Both the position numbers and the translations under genes were made by a program. A DNA stretch of 64,000 nucleotides from Odontocerum albicorne (taxonomy: Eukaryota > Arthropoda > Insecta > Trichoptera > Odontoceridae), in the NCBI GenBank assembly GCA_949825065.1, contig OX463855.1, positions 40,434,301-40,498,300 of the forward strand, in the 5' to 3' direction. The notes beneath the pieces are model-generated. The model was not told the DNA's origin. It did no database searches and saw nothing but the letters and a program-made list of their open reading frames with translations. Positions 20,458 to 29,964 of this stretch are shown here, piece by piece. Position 1 is the first letter of the stretch. Each line of letters starts with the position of its first letter.

Positions 20458-20640
20458 TTAGAAGCGTGTATCTCGGTACCAATTCGAACATAATTCAGTC
20501 TTATTTGTGCTCCTCTGATGATGAGGTGAAAGCCTTGAAACCGGTAGGGTTATACTGTTACAAAAAGTGGAATAAATAGTGTTTGATAAAACAAATTACA
20601 ATGTCTTTAAACCTCCACAACGTTAATGCCTTAACTGTAA
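20458..20640 (+). mobile_element. Penelope-like element 3' tail
   Basis: The tail encodes VRSVYLGTNSNIIQSYLCS, then DDEVKALKPVGLYCYKKWNK, and ends ctccacaacgttaatgcctt. It is a single, non-inverted copy ending at the same terminus as the others. Confidence 0.65.
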
Positions 20641-20827
20641 ATACTATAAAAATATGCATATGTTAAATTGGTACAGTAAACTTTACAGTATGAACGCGGA
20701 TATAATCCGGCTAGATCCGTGCGGTACGGGTTAATAATGCAAATAATTTTGTTTATGGCATGGTTAAACTTCTTGTTGTCTTTGGTCTGGGGCTTTTGGT
20801 TTTCAATATATGGTATGTATGTCAAAA

Positions 20828-20930
20828 ATTGATGTAAAGGAGGCTAAGGATGTGTGTCGAGAGATCAAACTCTGGTGGTCCGTCCTCTATACCTACCCCG
20901 ACAGGGAAACGGTGTGATGGTATGTATGTT
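20828..20930 (+). mobile_element. Line-D 3' tail
   Basis: Terminal Line-D phrases are present: aggaggctaaggatgtgtgt, gatcaaactctggtg, acctaccccgacagggaaac, then ggtatgtatgt as the simple tail. Confidence 0.6.
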
Positions 20931-21589
20931 ATTAAATATTTTCGTAAAAACCTGTTTACATGTGTACACACATATAGTATAAGTCGTATATTTAAAATTA
21001 CATTTTAGTGTGATACAATATAATTTGGGACAAAACGGAAGCTGCCGAAAAGGAGAGACGAATGGACCGGAGTTAGGAGAGAGGAGGGAAGTGAATGAAT
21101 GAATGAATGAATGGAAGATATAAATTATGATCCAATCAATGTGTAGTGTAGAAAAAAAGAGCAGAACTCGCTCGTATCGTAGCGAGGTCCGGCTTCTCCA
21201 CCTCTAACGGTTGCTGGCACGTCCGGTCATGAATGAATAAATAATTCATTCAAGAGATTCATTTAAAAATATAAATAAATCACACTTAGTATTTTTCTAG
21301 CGGCTAGTGGCAATTTGTTTAACAAAAAAATAATTAATTTTATGCAAAAAAAAAAAAGGTTTTGCAAGGGCAATTAACCAAAACAAAAAATATGCTTAGA
21401 ACTAATAACAGTGGTAGAGGAAGGCGTGGTAGACGAAGACCAAGGAAAATATTGTTGTATGTCTTGAATAATAATAATAAAATGACAATTTATAAAGCGC
21501 CGTTTCAAGAGCGAAATCTTCTCAAGAATACTCTATCTCGGGACTCGAACCCACTATTATTGAAAGCTTAAAATATTAAAAAAAAAAAC
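20931..21589. other. Mostly unrecognised; Line-D scraps and a short dispersed repeat
   Basis: A (gaat)n microsatellite lies at 21093-21113. The Line-D motif GRGRRGRRRPRKILLY is encoded at 21405-21455. A dispersed repeat at 21478-21560 (aatgacaatttataaagcgc, ctcgggactcgaaccca) reappears inverted at 25205-25275. Its terminal ggactcgaaccca is box B-like. Confidence 0.4.
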
Positions 21590-21838
21590 ATCATTATCAT
21601 TTGTCAACCAGGGTCGATCCACTGCTGGATGAACGTCTCCCCATGTCGACTCAAAATAGTTAGATTTTTTGCACGTTGATGTGATGCTGTCATGCTACCT
21701 GATTTCATCTATCCAGCGTACCTTCGGTCTTCTTCTGGTCCTCTTTATGCCTCTTGGGTACCATTGGATTATTTCGGATATCCATCGGGAGTCTGATATT
21801 TTGGCTACGTATCCTGCCCATTGCCACTTCATTGATTA
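21590..21838 (-). mobile_element. RTE-H LINE C-terminus
   Basis: The strand assignment comes from the translation: one frame, read on the minus strand, contains MKWQWAGYVAKISDSRWISE, then IIQWYPRG, a basic RRRPKVRWIDEI and, after a stop, WGDVHPAVDRPW. This is the W.GH.aR..D.RW...vl.W.P..GkR..GRP..RW.D order of RTE/BovB-like ORF2 ends. A related plus-strand copy lies at 33.4 kb. Confidence 0.6.
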
Positions 21839-21944
21839 AAAAATAAACATATCTAAGTTGAGTATAAGAATATTCTGTAAAAAACATATTCTGTAAAAAA
21901 AACTGCAAAAAAATACCAAACATATACTGAAAGACGGAAATGTT

Positions 21945-22085
21945 GAAAGTCTAAGAAATCGTAGGAGTTGATGAGAAGGCGTATTGATGTGGAAAAGACG
22001 AAATATGTGTGTCAAGATAGAAAAGTCTGTGGCTTTGTGCTCTCTGCCTACCTCAACAGGGAAACGGGGTGACGGTATGTATGTA
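21945..22085 (+). mobile_element. Line-D 3' tail
   Basis: The order of terminal phrases is intact: gaaagtctaagaaatcgtag, aaaagacgaaatatgtgtgt, ctctctgcctacctcaacag, then ggtatgtatgta. Confidence 0.65.
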
Positions 22086-22149
22086 ACAGCAGAACTTATT
22101 AGATAAAAACCTTTAAAAAGGTATGTATAATAAACTAAGAATTCATGTT

Positions 22150-22545
22150 GATACCTCCAAAAAAGGGGTGCTTTCTAAAGCTGCACATGCTTCCTCTTCT
22201 TTCTGGCACTGTCCCAACTCATTCCCTAGGTAGGCTGTTGGGGTCGGCTCTTCTCGTTCTCAGGCTGTATGTTCTTCGGTTATGTGTGTCGCTCTCATCT
22301 AGACCGTTTCTCTGCAGGATTTTGGAGCATTGAGTCATCCAGTTCTTTGGTCTTCCTCTGGACGGCTGTCGAGGAAGATCCACAGACATCGCCTGATTTA
22401 CCGTATAGTCTGGTGGTCTTCTTCTTATGTGCCCGTACCATCTCAGCTACTATTTATGTCAGTGACTCCCAGGCTACCACGAATGCGTGAGTTATTAATT
22501 TTATCTTTCAATGATACTCCAGCCGACCACTCCTGTCTGACGACC
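22150..22545 (-). mobile_element. RTE-F LINE C-terminus
   Basis: Minus-strand frames together give RWYGHIRRRPPDYTVNQAM, RQPSRGRPKNWMTQ, LQRNGLDESDTHNRRTYSL and RTRRADPNSLPRE. These match the longer copy at 45.2 kb (RWYGHVGRRAPDHIVNQAI, RGRPKNSWV). At least one frameshift is present. The stretch is the last ~130 codons of an RTE-like ORF2. Confidence 0.65.
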
Positions 22546-22559
22546 ATCGGTGGATAAAA

Positions 22560-22830
22560 TATATACAGTCAAACAAACCAAAGCTTCATGGAAAACCCTA
22601 AAACTGTACATGCCATTCATATATATAACACTAAGATGCAGACCATTCCACGCCATATGACCAGCAACGGCAAAAGTCCTTTTATAATATCCAGCCCTAT
22701 TGGATCGATTTGGACCAATTAATTTATTGGATGAAGAAGCTGTCGACCTCAAAATTATACTTCTCTCCGAAGGAACATTTCTCATACACGGATTCGAAAT
22801 ATACTCACATAATGTATACATCCCATTTCA
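22560..22830 (-). mobile_element. Line-E LINE C-terminus
   Basis: The minus frame at 22501-22821 contains LIGPNRSNRAGYYKRTFAVA, then GHMAWNGLHLSV and an FRVFHEAL-like end. The R....YY.rtF.v.g...WN.L..s order fits the C-terminal end of CR1-like ORF2. A distant plus-strand relative lies at 46.2 kb. Confidence 0.5.
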
Positions 22831-22979
22831 GGACTGAAATACAAAGAGACAAAGATTGAAAATCAATCCAAAATATGTAATATAGAAAAGTCCGTTGATT
22901 TTTATTTCCCTACAAAAAATATTACCGTTCATGTTGATACTTCGCGGACTGACGTTTACGTAAATATAGTACGTAAACA

Positions 22980-23440
22980 TGTGATCTTAAGGCTTCTTCT
23001 TCCTCTTTGTTTAGGTCGTATGACCTGTTTGTGACAGTGGACTGTCCTGGGATGATAAGTCCAGCTGGTCTTCCATCTTTTCGGCAGTCTTCCTGGTAAT
23101 CTCCTGCTGTTAGGGTTTTCAGTCTTAGCGATTCTTTCCAGTCTTACATATATCCTCCATGCGGTCCACATGATCCCTCCAGAAGCGCATTCTGTTTCTT
23201 CCCTACCTCACTATGTCTTAAACACCACAGACAGACCTTATCGTCTCATTTATGATCCGATCTCTAAGAGTTCTGCCTGCGATGGAGCGTAAGGTTCTCA
23301 TTCCCGCCACTCTGAGATTTTTTTTTGTCCTGTTGGTGTCGGCTCTCGCTTCTATCCCATATGCCATGATGGGGCGGACGCATGTCTTATATATGACCTT
23401 ACTTTCGGTTAGCATGTGTTTAGGATTTAAGGCTGATGAG
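22980..23440 (-). mobile_element. RTE-G LINE C-terminus
   Basis: The minus frame 23218-23415 reads KVIYKTCVRPIMAYGIEARA, DTNRTKKNLRVAGMRTLRSI and LRDRIINETIRSVCGV. A shifted continuation contains RRLPGRLPKRWKTSW. It ends at about 22990 in a GAA-rich stretch. The order (Y.T.vRP...YG.E..., R.LR.i.G..lrDR..n..IR, GRP..RW) is that of RTE-type ORF2. A second copy at 52.5 kb has intact target duplications. Confidence 0.7.
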
Positions 23441-23925
23441 TTGAATAATATGAAGAAGCATTCAGAGAAGGTTTGGGCAAGTGGAACGAATCAACAAAGA
23501 AAGACTAAAATAATACAAACATTTGGTGGAAATGTGAGTGGAAAGTGTGTGTAAGAGGAAGGCCAACCAAAGAATGGTTGGGTTAAATGGTTTGATTAAT
23601 AATGAGGTGAAATGTATTGGAAGTGAACATAGAAAAATACTGAAATGAGCCGAATAAATGCGTACACTGGGAAGAGAACATTGGATGACAATATAAGACA
23701 GAATTAGAAATGAAGGGAAGAGGTATGAATGTGAACTTAAGGCTGGTGTATTTAAATAAGATGAATAAAAGCACTCGGAGATGTTTTGGATATGTAGAAT
23801 GAATGAATAAAAAAAGATGAACAAAACAAATATACAGTGAAACATAAATGTGAGTGGAAAGCATGGTAGAATAAAACTAAGGAAAGGATGGTTCAATCAA
23901 ATGTATCATCAAGTAAATTGGCGTG
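23441..23925 (+). mobile_element. Line-D fragments, two overlapping partial copies
   Basis: The first piece (23441-23580) holds a GHVERMN-to-GRPRKVW-type block. The second (23620-23925) restarts further upstream (RIRNE-like, ECELKAGVFK) and repeats the GHVE.MN block. Both are riddled with stops. The second joins the 22-bp array. Confidence 0.55.
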
Positions 23926-24296
23926 TGCAACTTCAAGAACCATTCTATGCAATTTAAAGAACCATTCTATGCAACTTGAAGAACCATTATATGCAACTTG
24001 TAGAACCATTCTATGCAACTTGAAGAACCATTAAATGCAATTTGAAGAACCATTCTATGCATTTTGAAGAACCATTCTATGCAACTTGAAGAATCATTCT
24101 ATGCAGCCTGAATAACCATTATATGCAACTTGAAGAACCATTCTATGCAACTTGAATAACCATTATATGCAACTTGAAGAACCATTCTATGCAACTTGAA
24201 GAATCATTCTATGCAACTTGAAGAATCATTCTATGCGACTTGAAGAATCATTCTATGCAACTTGTAGAACCATTCTATGCAACTTTAAGAAACACG
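23926..24296. repeat. 22-bp tandem repeat, about 17 copies
   Basis: The unit is acttgaagaaccattctatg plus ca, with variants in the gaagaa/gtagaa/gaataa and accatt/tcatt positions. The array begins directly at the end of a Line-D fragment. Confidence 0.9.
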
Positions 24297-24329
24297 TGTG
24301 CAATTTCAAGATAACGTTTTTTTAGGAGT

Positions 24330-24440
24330 ATTATAAAAATGTATGATTATGTATGAACATAACACACATACATACACAACACCACACCTCAGACCGAATG
24401 TGTAACTATCACATATCGAAAGATCTACGAAGGGTTCATT
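24330..24440 (+). mobile_element. Line-E 3' tail
   Basis: This matches 46405-46510: acacacatacatacacaaca, ctatcacatatcgaaagatc, then cgaagggttcattgaag. The two copies define a common 3' region downstream of the Line-E RT end. Confidence 0.5.
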
Positions 24441-24474
24441 GAAGTTGTCTTCCTTTATTTACGATAATTTAAAA

Positions 24475-24615
24475 TAAGCAAATGTAGAAAGTCAGAGAAT
24501 TCGTAGAAGTTGTATAAACGTAGACGAGGCGAAGGATATGTATTGAGATAGGAAAGTCTGGTGTTATCTCTGCCTACCCCGACAATGAAATGGCGTAATG
24601 GTATATGTATGAGTG
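24475..24615 (+). mobile_element. Line-D 3' tail
   Basis: Terminal Line-D block: gaaagtcagagaattcgtag, gacgaggcgaaggatatgta, atctctgcctaccccgacaa and a ggtatatgtat end. Confidence 0.6.
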
Positions 24616-24889
24616 TCACAACACATAGATATAATATGAAGTTAGTTGGATTTTTTTGCATATACAACTATTCAATTTGGCGCCGTAATTTACATATCGA
24701 GTCACTCTTAAAATGATATATTCCGGCACTTGAGATAAAAACGACAACTTTGGGAGAGGCCCAGGGTCGGATAAATTCATAAATAAACAACGATTTTATT
24801 AAATAAAGACTTTATTGAATAAAAAAATAAGGAGTGTTTTAATTTTTATCAAAAAGTATTTCTATAATCATTAATATCAACCCCCGTTC

Positions 24890-25139
24890 CCTTCAAAGAA
24901 GTCTACTTAGGAAAAAAAATATTTTTCGCCGACGTTTTACGCAATCTACAAAACATTTGTTGAACGCACTTTTTGGGATATTCTTTAGCACACCCGGTGA
25001 ATTTGACGTTATGCCCTCTATATGGTTGCAAAACGTTGTCCTTTCAATGTCCTCAGCATCTTCGGGAACAGGAAAAAGTCGAAGGGAGGCATAAAATGTG
25101 TATTCGGTGGCTGCAGCATTGCGACAGTGTTAGTTTTGG
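24890..25139 (-). pseudogene. Degenerate mariner transposase C-terminus
   Basis: On the minus strand the first frame reads MPPFDFFLFPKMLRTLKGQR, then, after a one-base shift near 25018, GITSNSPGVLKNIPKSAFNK and CFVDCVKRRRK. In mariners the equivalent is AP.DFFLFP.lK..LKG.rF, with IPK..F.kCF..W..RW following, and D is the third catalytic residue. It is frameshifted, with the N-terminal two-thirds absent. It differs from the mariner at 60 kb. Confidence 0.65.
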
Positions 25140-25204
25140 TAAAAAAAATTATATGTCAAGTATGATTTTTTATATGTCAAGTATTATTTTTTGTGTCTAA
25201 ATAG

Positions 25205-25275
25205 TCGTTACGAATCCCGAGTTCGAACGTCTATGAGGAATTCGCTCTCTAAACAGCGCTATATAAATTGTCATT
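25205..25275 (-). repeat. Dispersed repeat, inverse of 21478-21560
   Basis: Inverse copy of the 21.5-kb repeat (tatataaattgtcatttt, acagcgc, and ccgagttcgaacg as the box B-like end). It is interrupted on its far side by a PLE fragment. Confidence 0.5.
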
Positions 25276-25282
25276 TTATTGT

Positions 25283-25385
25283 AATTTGTTTCATCAAACA
25301 CTATTTATTCCCCTTTTTGTAACGGTATAATCTTACCGGTTTCAAGGCTTTCACCTCATCATCAGGGGAGCACAAACAAGACTCA
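25283..25385 (-). mobile_element. Penelope-like 3' tail, truncated
   Basis: The minus-strand tail runs from near the acaagactc end to gtaatttgtttcatcaaaca. It lacks the outer ~45 bp of the terminus. Confidence 0.6.
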
Positions 25386-25387
25386 GG

Positions 25388-25570
25388 GGATTAATTTTCC
25401 TTAGTACACACATCTTCACAGCATTAATCTTACTCTTATCCTTCTGCGAAGTCCAAGTTTCACTTCCATACATTTATTTATTTTATAAAACAGATCACTG
25501 CAAATAAAATATTGCGAGCTTATTGCCAGGCTACAACCTCTTCCAACCAACTAGACGAAAGTGAATAAAA
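25388..25570 (-). mobile_element. Line-D scrap followed by Line-A tail
   Basis: 25388-25480 matches Line-D upstream sequence (cttcacagcattaatcttac, gaagtccaagtttcacttcc). 25481-25570 matches the Line-A terminus on the minus strand (gcgagcttattgccaggcta, cttccaaccaactagacgaa). Confidence 0.55.
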
Positions 25571-25644
25571 CAACTTGCATATCGCAAAAAACATTCAAAT
25601 TATTATTAATATTTATGAAATGTATGGACATATAAGAATATATT

Positions 25645-25872
25645 ATTTATAGTTAAGGCATTAACATTGTGGAGGTTTAAAGATATTGTAATGTGTTTTA
25701 TCAAACACTGTTTATTCCACTTTTTGTAACGGTATAACCCTACCGGTTTCAAGGTGCACACCTCATCATCAAGACTTGTATGTGCTCCCCTGAGGATGCG
25801 GTGAAAGCCTTGAAATCGGTAGAGTTATACCGTTAGAAAAAGTGGAATTAAGTGTTTGATAAAAACAAATTA
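25645..25872. mobile_element. Head-to-head Penelope-like tail pair 1
   Basis: A minus copy (25645-25775, terminus gttaaggcattaac outward) meets a plus copy (25776-25872) at about 25775. They share the ccggtttcaagg / ccttgaaatcgg and aacactgtttattcca / tggaattaagtgtttg blocks in inverted order, so the unit is a long imperfect palindrome. Confidence 0.7.
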
Positions 25873-25884
25873 CAATGTTGTTTA

Positions 25885-26130
25885 TAGTTAAGGCATTAAC
25901 AAAGTGGAGGTTTAAAGGCATTGTAATTTATTTTTATCAAACACTGTTTATTCCACTTTTTTGTAACACTGTTTATTCCACTGTCTTGTTTGTGCTCCCC
26001 TGAAGATGAGGTGAAAGCCTTGAAACCGGTAGGGTTATACCGTTACAAAAAAGTGGAATAAACAGTGTTTGATAAAAATAAATTACAATGCCTTTAAACC
26101 TCCACAATGTCAATGCCTTAACTATAAATA
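25885..26130. mobile_element. Head-to-head Penelope-like tail pair 2 (palindrome)
   Basis: The left arm starts tttatagttaaggcattaac at about 25880. The right arm ends with the matching ttaactataaa at about 26128. The arms are close to 90 bp each, with the joint at about 25975-25985. The right arm carries extra upstream sequence (tcttgtttgtgctcccctga) that the left arm lacks. Confidence 0.75.
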
Positions 26131-26224
26131 ATATATGACCTTTTATTGTTGGAATGTACACCACGTTAGCGTAAAACAAAAATATCAAAGAGATCTTATG
26201 TGAAAACTAAATAAAAAAGCTTTT

Positions 26225-26320
26225 TCAATAAAATTGGGTACTGCCGGGAATCTAACCAGCACCCCTCTGATTCAGTGACAAGCGTCTTACCATCAATACC
26301 TCGCAGATCGTCTTTCTCAA
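26225..26320 (-). mobile_element. SINE-1-like head
   Basis: On the minus strand, cgaggtattgatggtaagac fits box A and the gttagattcccggca end fits box B. No tail follows within the window's next 60 bp. Confidence 0.45.
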
Positions 26321-26357
26321 TCGCGAGGGATAGTTGTTTATCATCAATATATTCACA

Positions 26358-27090
26358 ATCACTGTCAAGTGTCTGTGAATATAGTATATTGAAACACTGT
26401 CAAGTGTCTGTGAATATGGTATATTGAAACACTGTCAAGTGTATGTGAATATGGTATATTGAAACACTGTCAAGTGTTTGTGAATATGGTATATTGAAAC
26501 ACTGTCAAGTGTCTGTGAATATGGTACATTGAAACACTGTCAAGTGTACTCGTATGTGAATATGGTATATTGAAACACTGTCAAGTGTTTGTGAATATGG
26601 TATATTGAAACACTGTCAAGTGTCTGTGAATATGGTATATTGAAACACTGTCAAGTGTATGTGAATATGGTATATTGAAACACTGTCAAGTGTTTGTGAA
26701 TATGGTATATTGAAACACTGTCAAGTGTACTCGTATGTGAATATGGTACATTGAAACACTGTCAAGTGTACTCGTATGTGAATATGGTATATTGAAACAC
26801 TGTCAAGTGTCTGTGAATATAGTATATTGAAACACTGTCAAGTGTCTGTGAATATGGTATATTGAAACACTGTCAAGTGTATGTGAATATGGTATATTGA
26901 AACACTGTCAAGTGTTTGTGAATATGGTATATTGAAACACTGTCAAGTGTCTGTGAATATGGTACATTGAAACACTGTCAAGTGTACTCGTATGTGAATA
27001 TGGTATATTGAAACACTGTCAAGTGTTTGTGAATATGGTATATTGAAACACTGTCAAGTGTCTGTGAATATATTGAAACACTGTCAAGTC
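26358..27090. repeat. 35-bp tandem array with 12-unit higher-order repeat
   Basis: The array has about 20 units of aaacactgtcaagtgtctgt plus gaatatggtatattg. Each unit contains the inverted motif aaacact gtca agtgttt or a close variant. Units 1-7 (from 26360) recur in the same variant order as units 13-19 (from 26798), a 438-bp period. Four units are 41 bp because TA is replaced by TACTCGTA (26547, 26728, 26769, 26985). Confidence 0.93.
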
Positions 27091-27428
27091 CGGTACTGAC
27101 AACCACGCTTAGTTTTTTAGTGTATAAAGGTGACCCGCCAGTTCCCACATTAATTAAGAGGTAACAAATCGATACAGACATCGCCAACCTGTCCATTATC
27201 CGGAGTCCGACCCACGCAATCTGCTCCAACACTGTATACATTAATTTTACTGGGTCGCATAAATATTTTTAAAAAAATGTCGTGAGATAAATATAATTTA
27301 CTTTATATATTGTATTACAGTGTAATTACATAAGATACACCCTAACTGTTATATTGCAGAGTTGCAATCTTTCTCAACCAATCAAAAAAAAGTTGTGAAA
27401 ACCAGATATTTCATACATAACATATATA

Positions 27429-27971
27429 GGGTCTTTCAAATTGTGCGGTTTTTTTTAAATTCTTGAATGTAACACACAATTTGCTTTGATTTCAAAAAAA
27501 CTTTTTATTGGCCATTGAAGTATAATGTATGACATTTAAACACAATAAACAATATCCGCACAAATGTCCACCTCTTGCTGCTCCACAGATGTCCACTCTT
27601 TTGTCAAAACTTTCGATGACATTTTGGCATAATTGCGGTTCTAACTCACCAATAACGCGAATAATTTCGTCCTTCAACTCAGGAATCGATTGAAGATCAT
27701 TCTAATAGACCTGGTTTTTCACATAACCCCAGAGAAAATAGTCCAACAGTGTCAGATCACATGATCTTGGTGGCTAATTAACATCACCGATTCCGGAGAT
27801 TACAATACATAAAATAATTCAACAATTTGAAGGCGTTTTTGTATTTTATACGACTCCATTTTTATAAATGCCATACATTACACTTCTCAAATGTCACAAG
27901 ACCCAGGAAAGTTCGCGACACCATCTGTGTTTTATTCAAGAATTTAAAAAACCGCTCAATTTGAAAGACCC
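27429..27971 (-). mobile_element. Mariner-like deletion derivative, second copy, intact ends
   Basis: A 543-bp element is flanked by TA on both sides (27427-27428, 27972-27973). The ends are gggtctttcaaattg and its inverse caatttgaaagaccc, extending to about 38 bp. On the minus strand it holds the N-terminal scrap and the C-terminus (LLDYFLWGYVK, SIPELKDEIIRVIGELEPQL, DICGAARGGH). It has the same internal deletion as 7145-7698 but retains the third Asp (GAC). Better-preserved ends suggest a younger insertion. Confidence 0.85.
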
Positions 27972-28097
27972 TATATAACATATTAATAGTAGCACCACTT
28001 AAACACGGAATGACCTTGTTGAATGAATTTTCTGATATCGATATATTCCACATCTCGGTGGATAAATAGAGGATTTAGCTCTTTAATACACTTTGTA

Positions 28098-28231
28098 GGC
28101 ATAACTGATTCACTTCATAGGGAAGCATAACCGAGTCACTTCATTGGGAAGCATAACTGAGTCACTTCATAGGGAAGCATAACCTAGTCACTTCATAGGG
28201 AAGCATAACTGAGTCACTTCACAGGGAAGCA
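28098..28231. repeat. 26-bp tandem repeat, 5 copies
   Basis: The unit is gcataactgagtcacttcat plus agggaa, containing the palindromic tgagtca (AP-1-like). The last unit ends gcaagcc. Confidence 0.88.
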
Positions 28232-28324
28232 AGCCTACTTGTAGACGTTTATCGATTTGAATTTTTCTTGTACCATGTTATGTGATCTAAGATTTATTTC
28301 GTTCACCCGAACAGTATCAAAATC

Positions 28325-28880
28325 TGATAAGATTTATTTATTTATTTTATTTATTTATTATTTTTTTTAAAACAGGCTTAGCCCAATTACTTTGAAAAAT
28401 ACAAGACATTAAAAAAGAAGAAAAATTATATAGAAAAAAATAATTATATAAATGAAAAAAAATAATGCATATGCATACATACGAGTATATACACAAAAAC
28501 ATATGATACACATATATTCACAGTCACTTAAGTATGTTGATGAGTGCTTTTTAACGCGCTCAATCTAAGAAGAAAATTTATTTTTGCTTTTGGTAATGTG
28601 ATATGAAATATGTCAATATCCGAAGCAGTCCCGTTCAGAAGAGTTAAGGCCCTTCCAACAGGCATAGCGGCTGGAAGACTCGTTCTTGCGTATGTTATTG
28701 AGAACAGTTCTTGCCGGCGCAGTCTAGTGTAATTGTTAGGAACATTTAACGCTAATCTTTGTACTATTAATGCTGGACAGCTCACAACTCCTCGAACAAG
28801 TTTATCAACGTATACCAGGAGACGCAGATCTCTTCTTACGCTCAAGGAGTTATACCCGAGCATGCCCAGCAGAAACTGAG
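28325..28880 (-). mobile_element. Line-C LINE 3' end, longer copy
   Basis: The minus frame at 28528-28863 is open for 111 codons: LGYNSLSVRRDLRLLVYVDK, CPALIVQRLALNVPNNYTRL, RRQELFSITYARTSLP and GRALTLLNGTASDIDIFHIT. The 3' end is an (AATAAA)n-type tail at 28325-28360. The RT fragment is uninterrupted but lacks the palm. TACGAGTA at 28480 corresponds to tacaagta in the 6.1-kb copy. Confidence 0.72.
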
Positions 28881-28884
28881 ATGA

Positions 28885-29045
28885 GTCTAAAATAATATTT
28901 TAATACCCGCTTTGATGTATGGGATTGAAACGTAGACGTAAAAAAAGACTGACAAGAGCTGAATAAATGCTTGTACTTAGAAGAACACACGGGGTAACAA
29001 TGTATGACCGAATACGGAACGAAGTGATAAGTAATGAAGCATGAG
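28885..29045 (+). mobile_element. Line-D fragment
   Basis: Contains the upstream Line-D block ctttgatgtatgggattgaa, a gctgaataaatgcttgtact-like phrase and gaatacggaacgaagtgata. It stops before the GHVERM region. Confidence 0.55.
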
Positions 29046-29154
29046 TAATATAGTTCCTGTTGACATTATGCTATATTTAGACTTAATATTTATTTTGTTA
29101 TATGATGTAATTGGGTTACACCTGTATCAAATGTCAAATAAAATAAACAAATAT

Positions 29155-29285
29155 ATACATACCATCACGCCATTTCCCTGTTGGGGTAGGCAGATAGGAT
29201 ATAGCACCATACGTTCCTATCTCAAGACACATATTTCGTCACTTCTACAACCATACTATATCTTCTCATACAACTCCTAAAATTT
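29155..29285 (-). mobile_element. Line-D 3' tail
   Basis: Minus-strand terminal block: taccatcacgccatttccct, ggggtaggcagataggatat, acacatatttcgtcacttct. Confidence 0.65.
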
Positions 29286-29519
29286 ATCTAAATTGATATT
29301 TACTCTAATTACAGACTTTTCATTCATTCGTATAGTTTCAACAAATCCATATCTGTTATGCAGGCATTTCGAAGACAATAACAGGGAGACAACAGAGCCT
29401 TCGAGTTAAGAACCACTTGAGTAGGCAAGTAATTCGCAGTTAGTTATTGCAAGTGTTGGCAACACTGACGCACATGAAAAAGAAATTTTGGCACATGAAC
29501 TCTTAATACATAAAAGAGT

Positions 29520-29957
29520 TGTAGGGACTACCGTCGTCCCTGAATATTGTCAACACGCACGGTCAACGACCGACGAACCGACCTTCGGACATGCCCAAAG
29601 GTCGCATACCAGAACATTAATATTGTTTACCCGCAAATACTATTTACTTTACATTCCACAGTAGAAAGAGAACACATCGCGCTGTCTCACCGTTTTCGTC
29701 AACAAATTATCTACCCACTATATTATTCGCAACGTCTGCAACCACCTCTGCACGCGCAGGAGTGAGATAAAAATATATTGCGGACGCACTCACGCGCCCC
29801 GTTCTGAAATGTATATATACCTACTTATCACTTCATCGCTGTTTACTATTCATTGATTATTCACTCTCACTTTCCGCATTGCTAATCGAGGTATTTTATT
29901 TAAATACCAAACACCAATCATAATCATCAGCACGTCCTACTAGGACATCCGCTAAAG
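29520..29957 (+). mobile_element. LTR-like sequence, plus orientation
   Basis: It starts TGTAGG and contains ccctgaatattgtcaacacg, an arginine-codon-like cluster cggtcaacgaccgacgaacc, and a TATA box (tatatata near 29813) followed by a candidate start site. It ends near ccgctaaaga at about 29957. An inverted copy lies at 30308-30769. The size (~440 bp), TG start, central TATA box and AATAAA-free body suggest a solo LTR, possibly BEL/Pao-like; that family call is inference. No target duplication was found. Confidence 0.5.
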
Positions 29958-29964
29958 AGTATTA

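Noticed and set aside
26358..27090. CRISPR-like array of regular repeats
   Set aside because: The units abut one another with no unique spacers, and the host is a eukaryote. The same applies to the 22-, 26-, 61- and 157-bp arrays.
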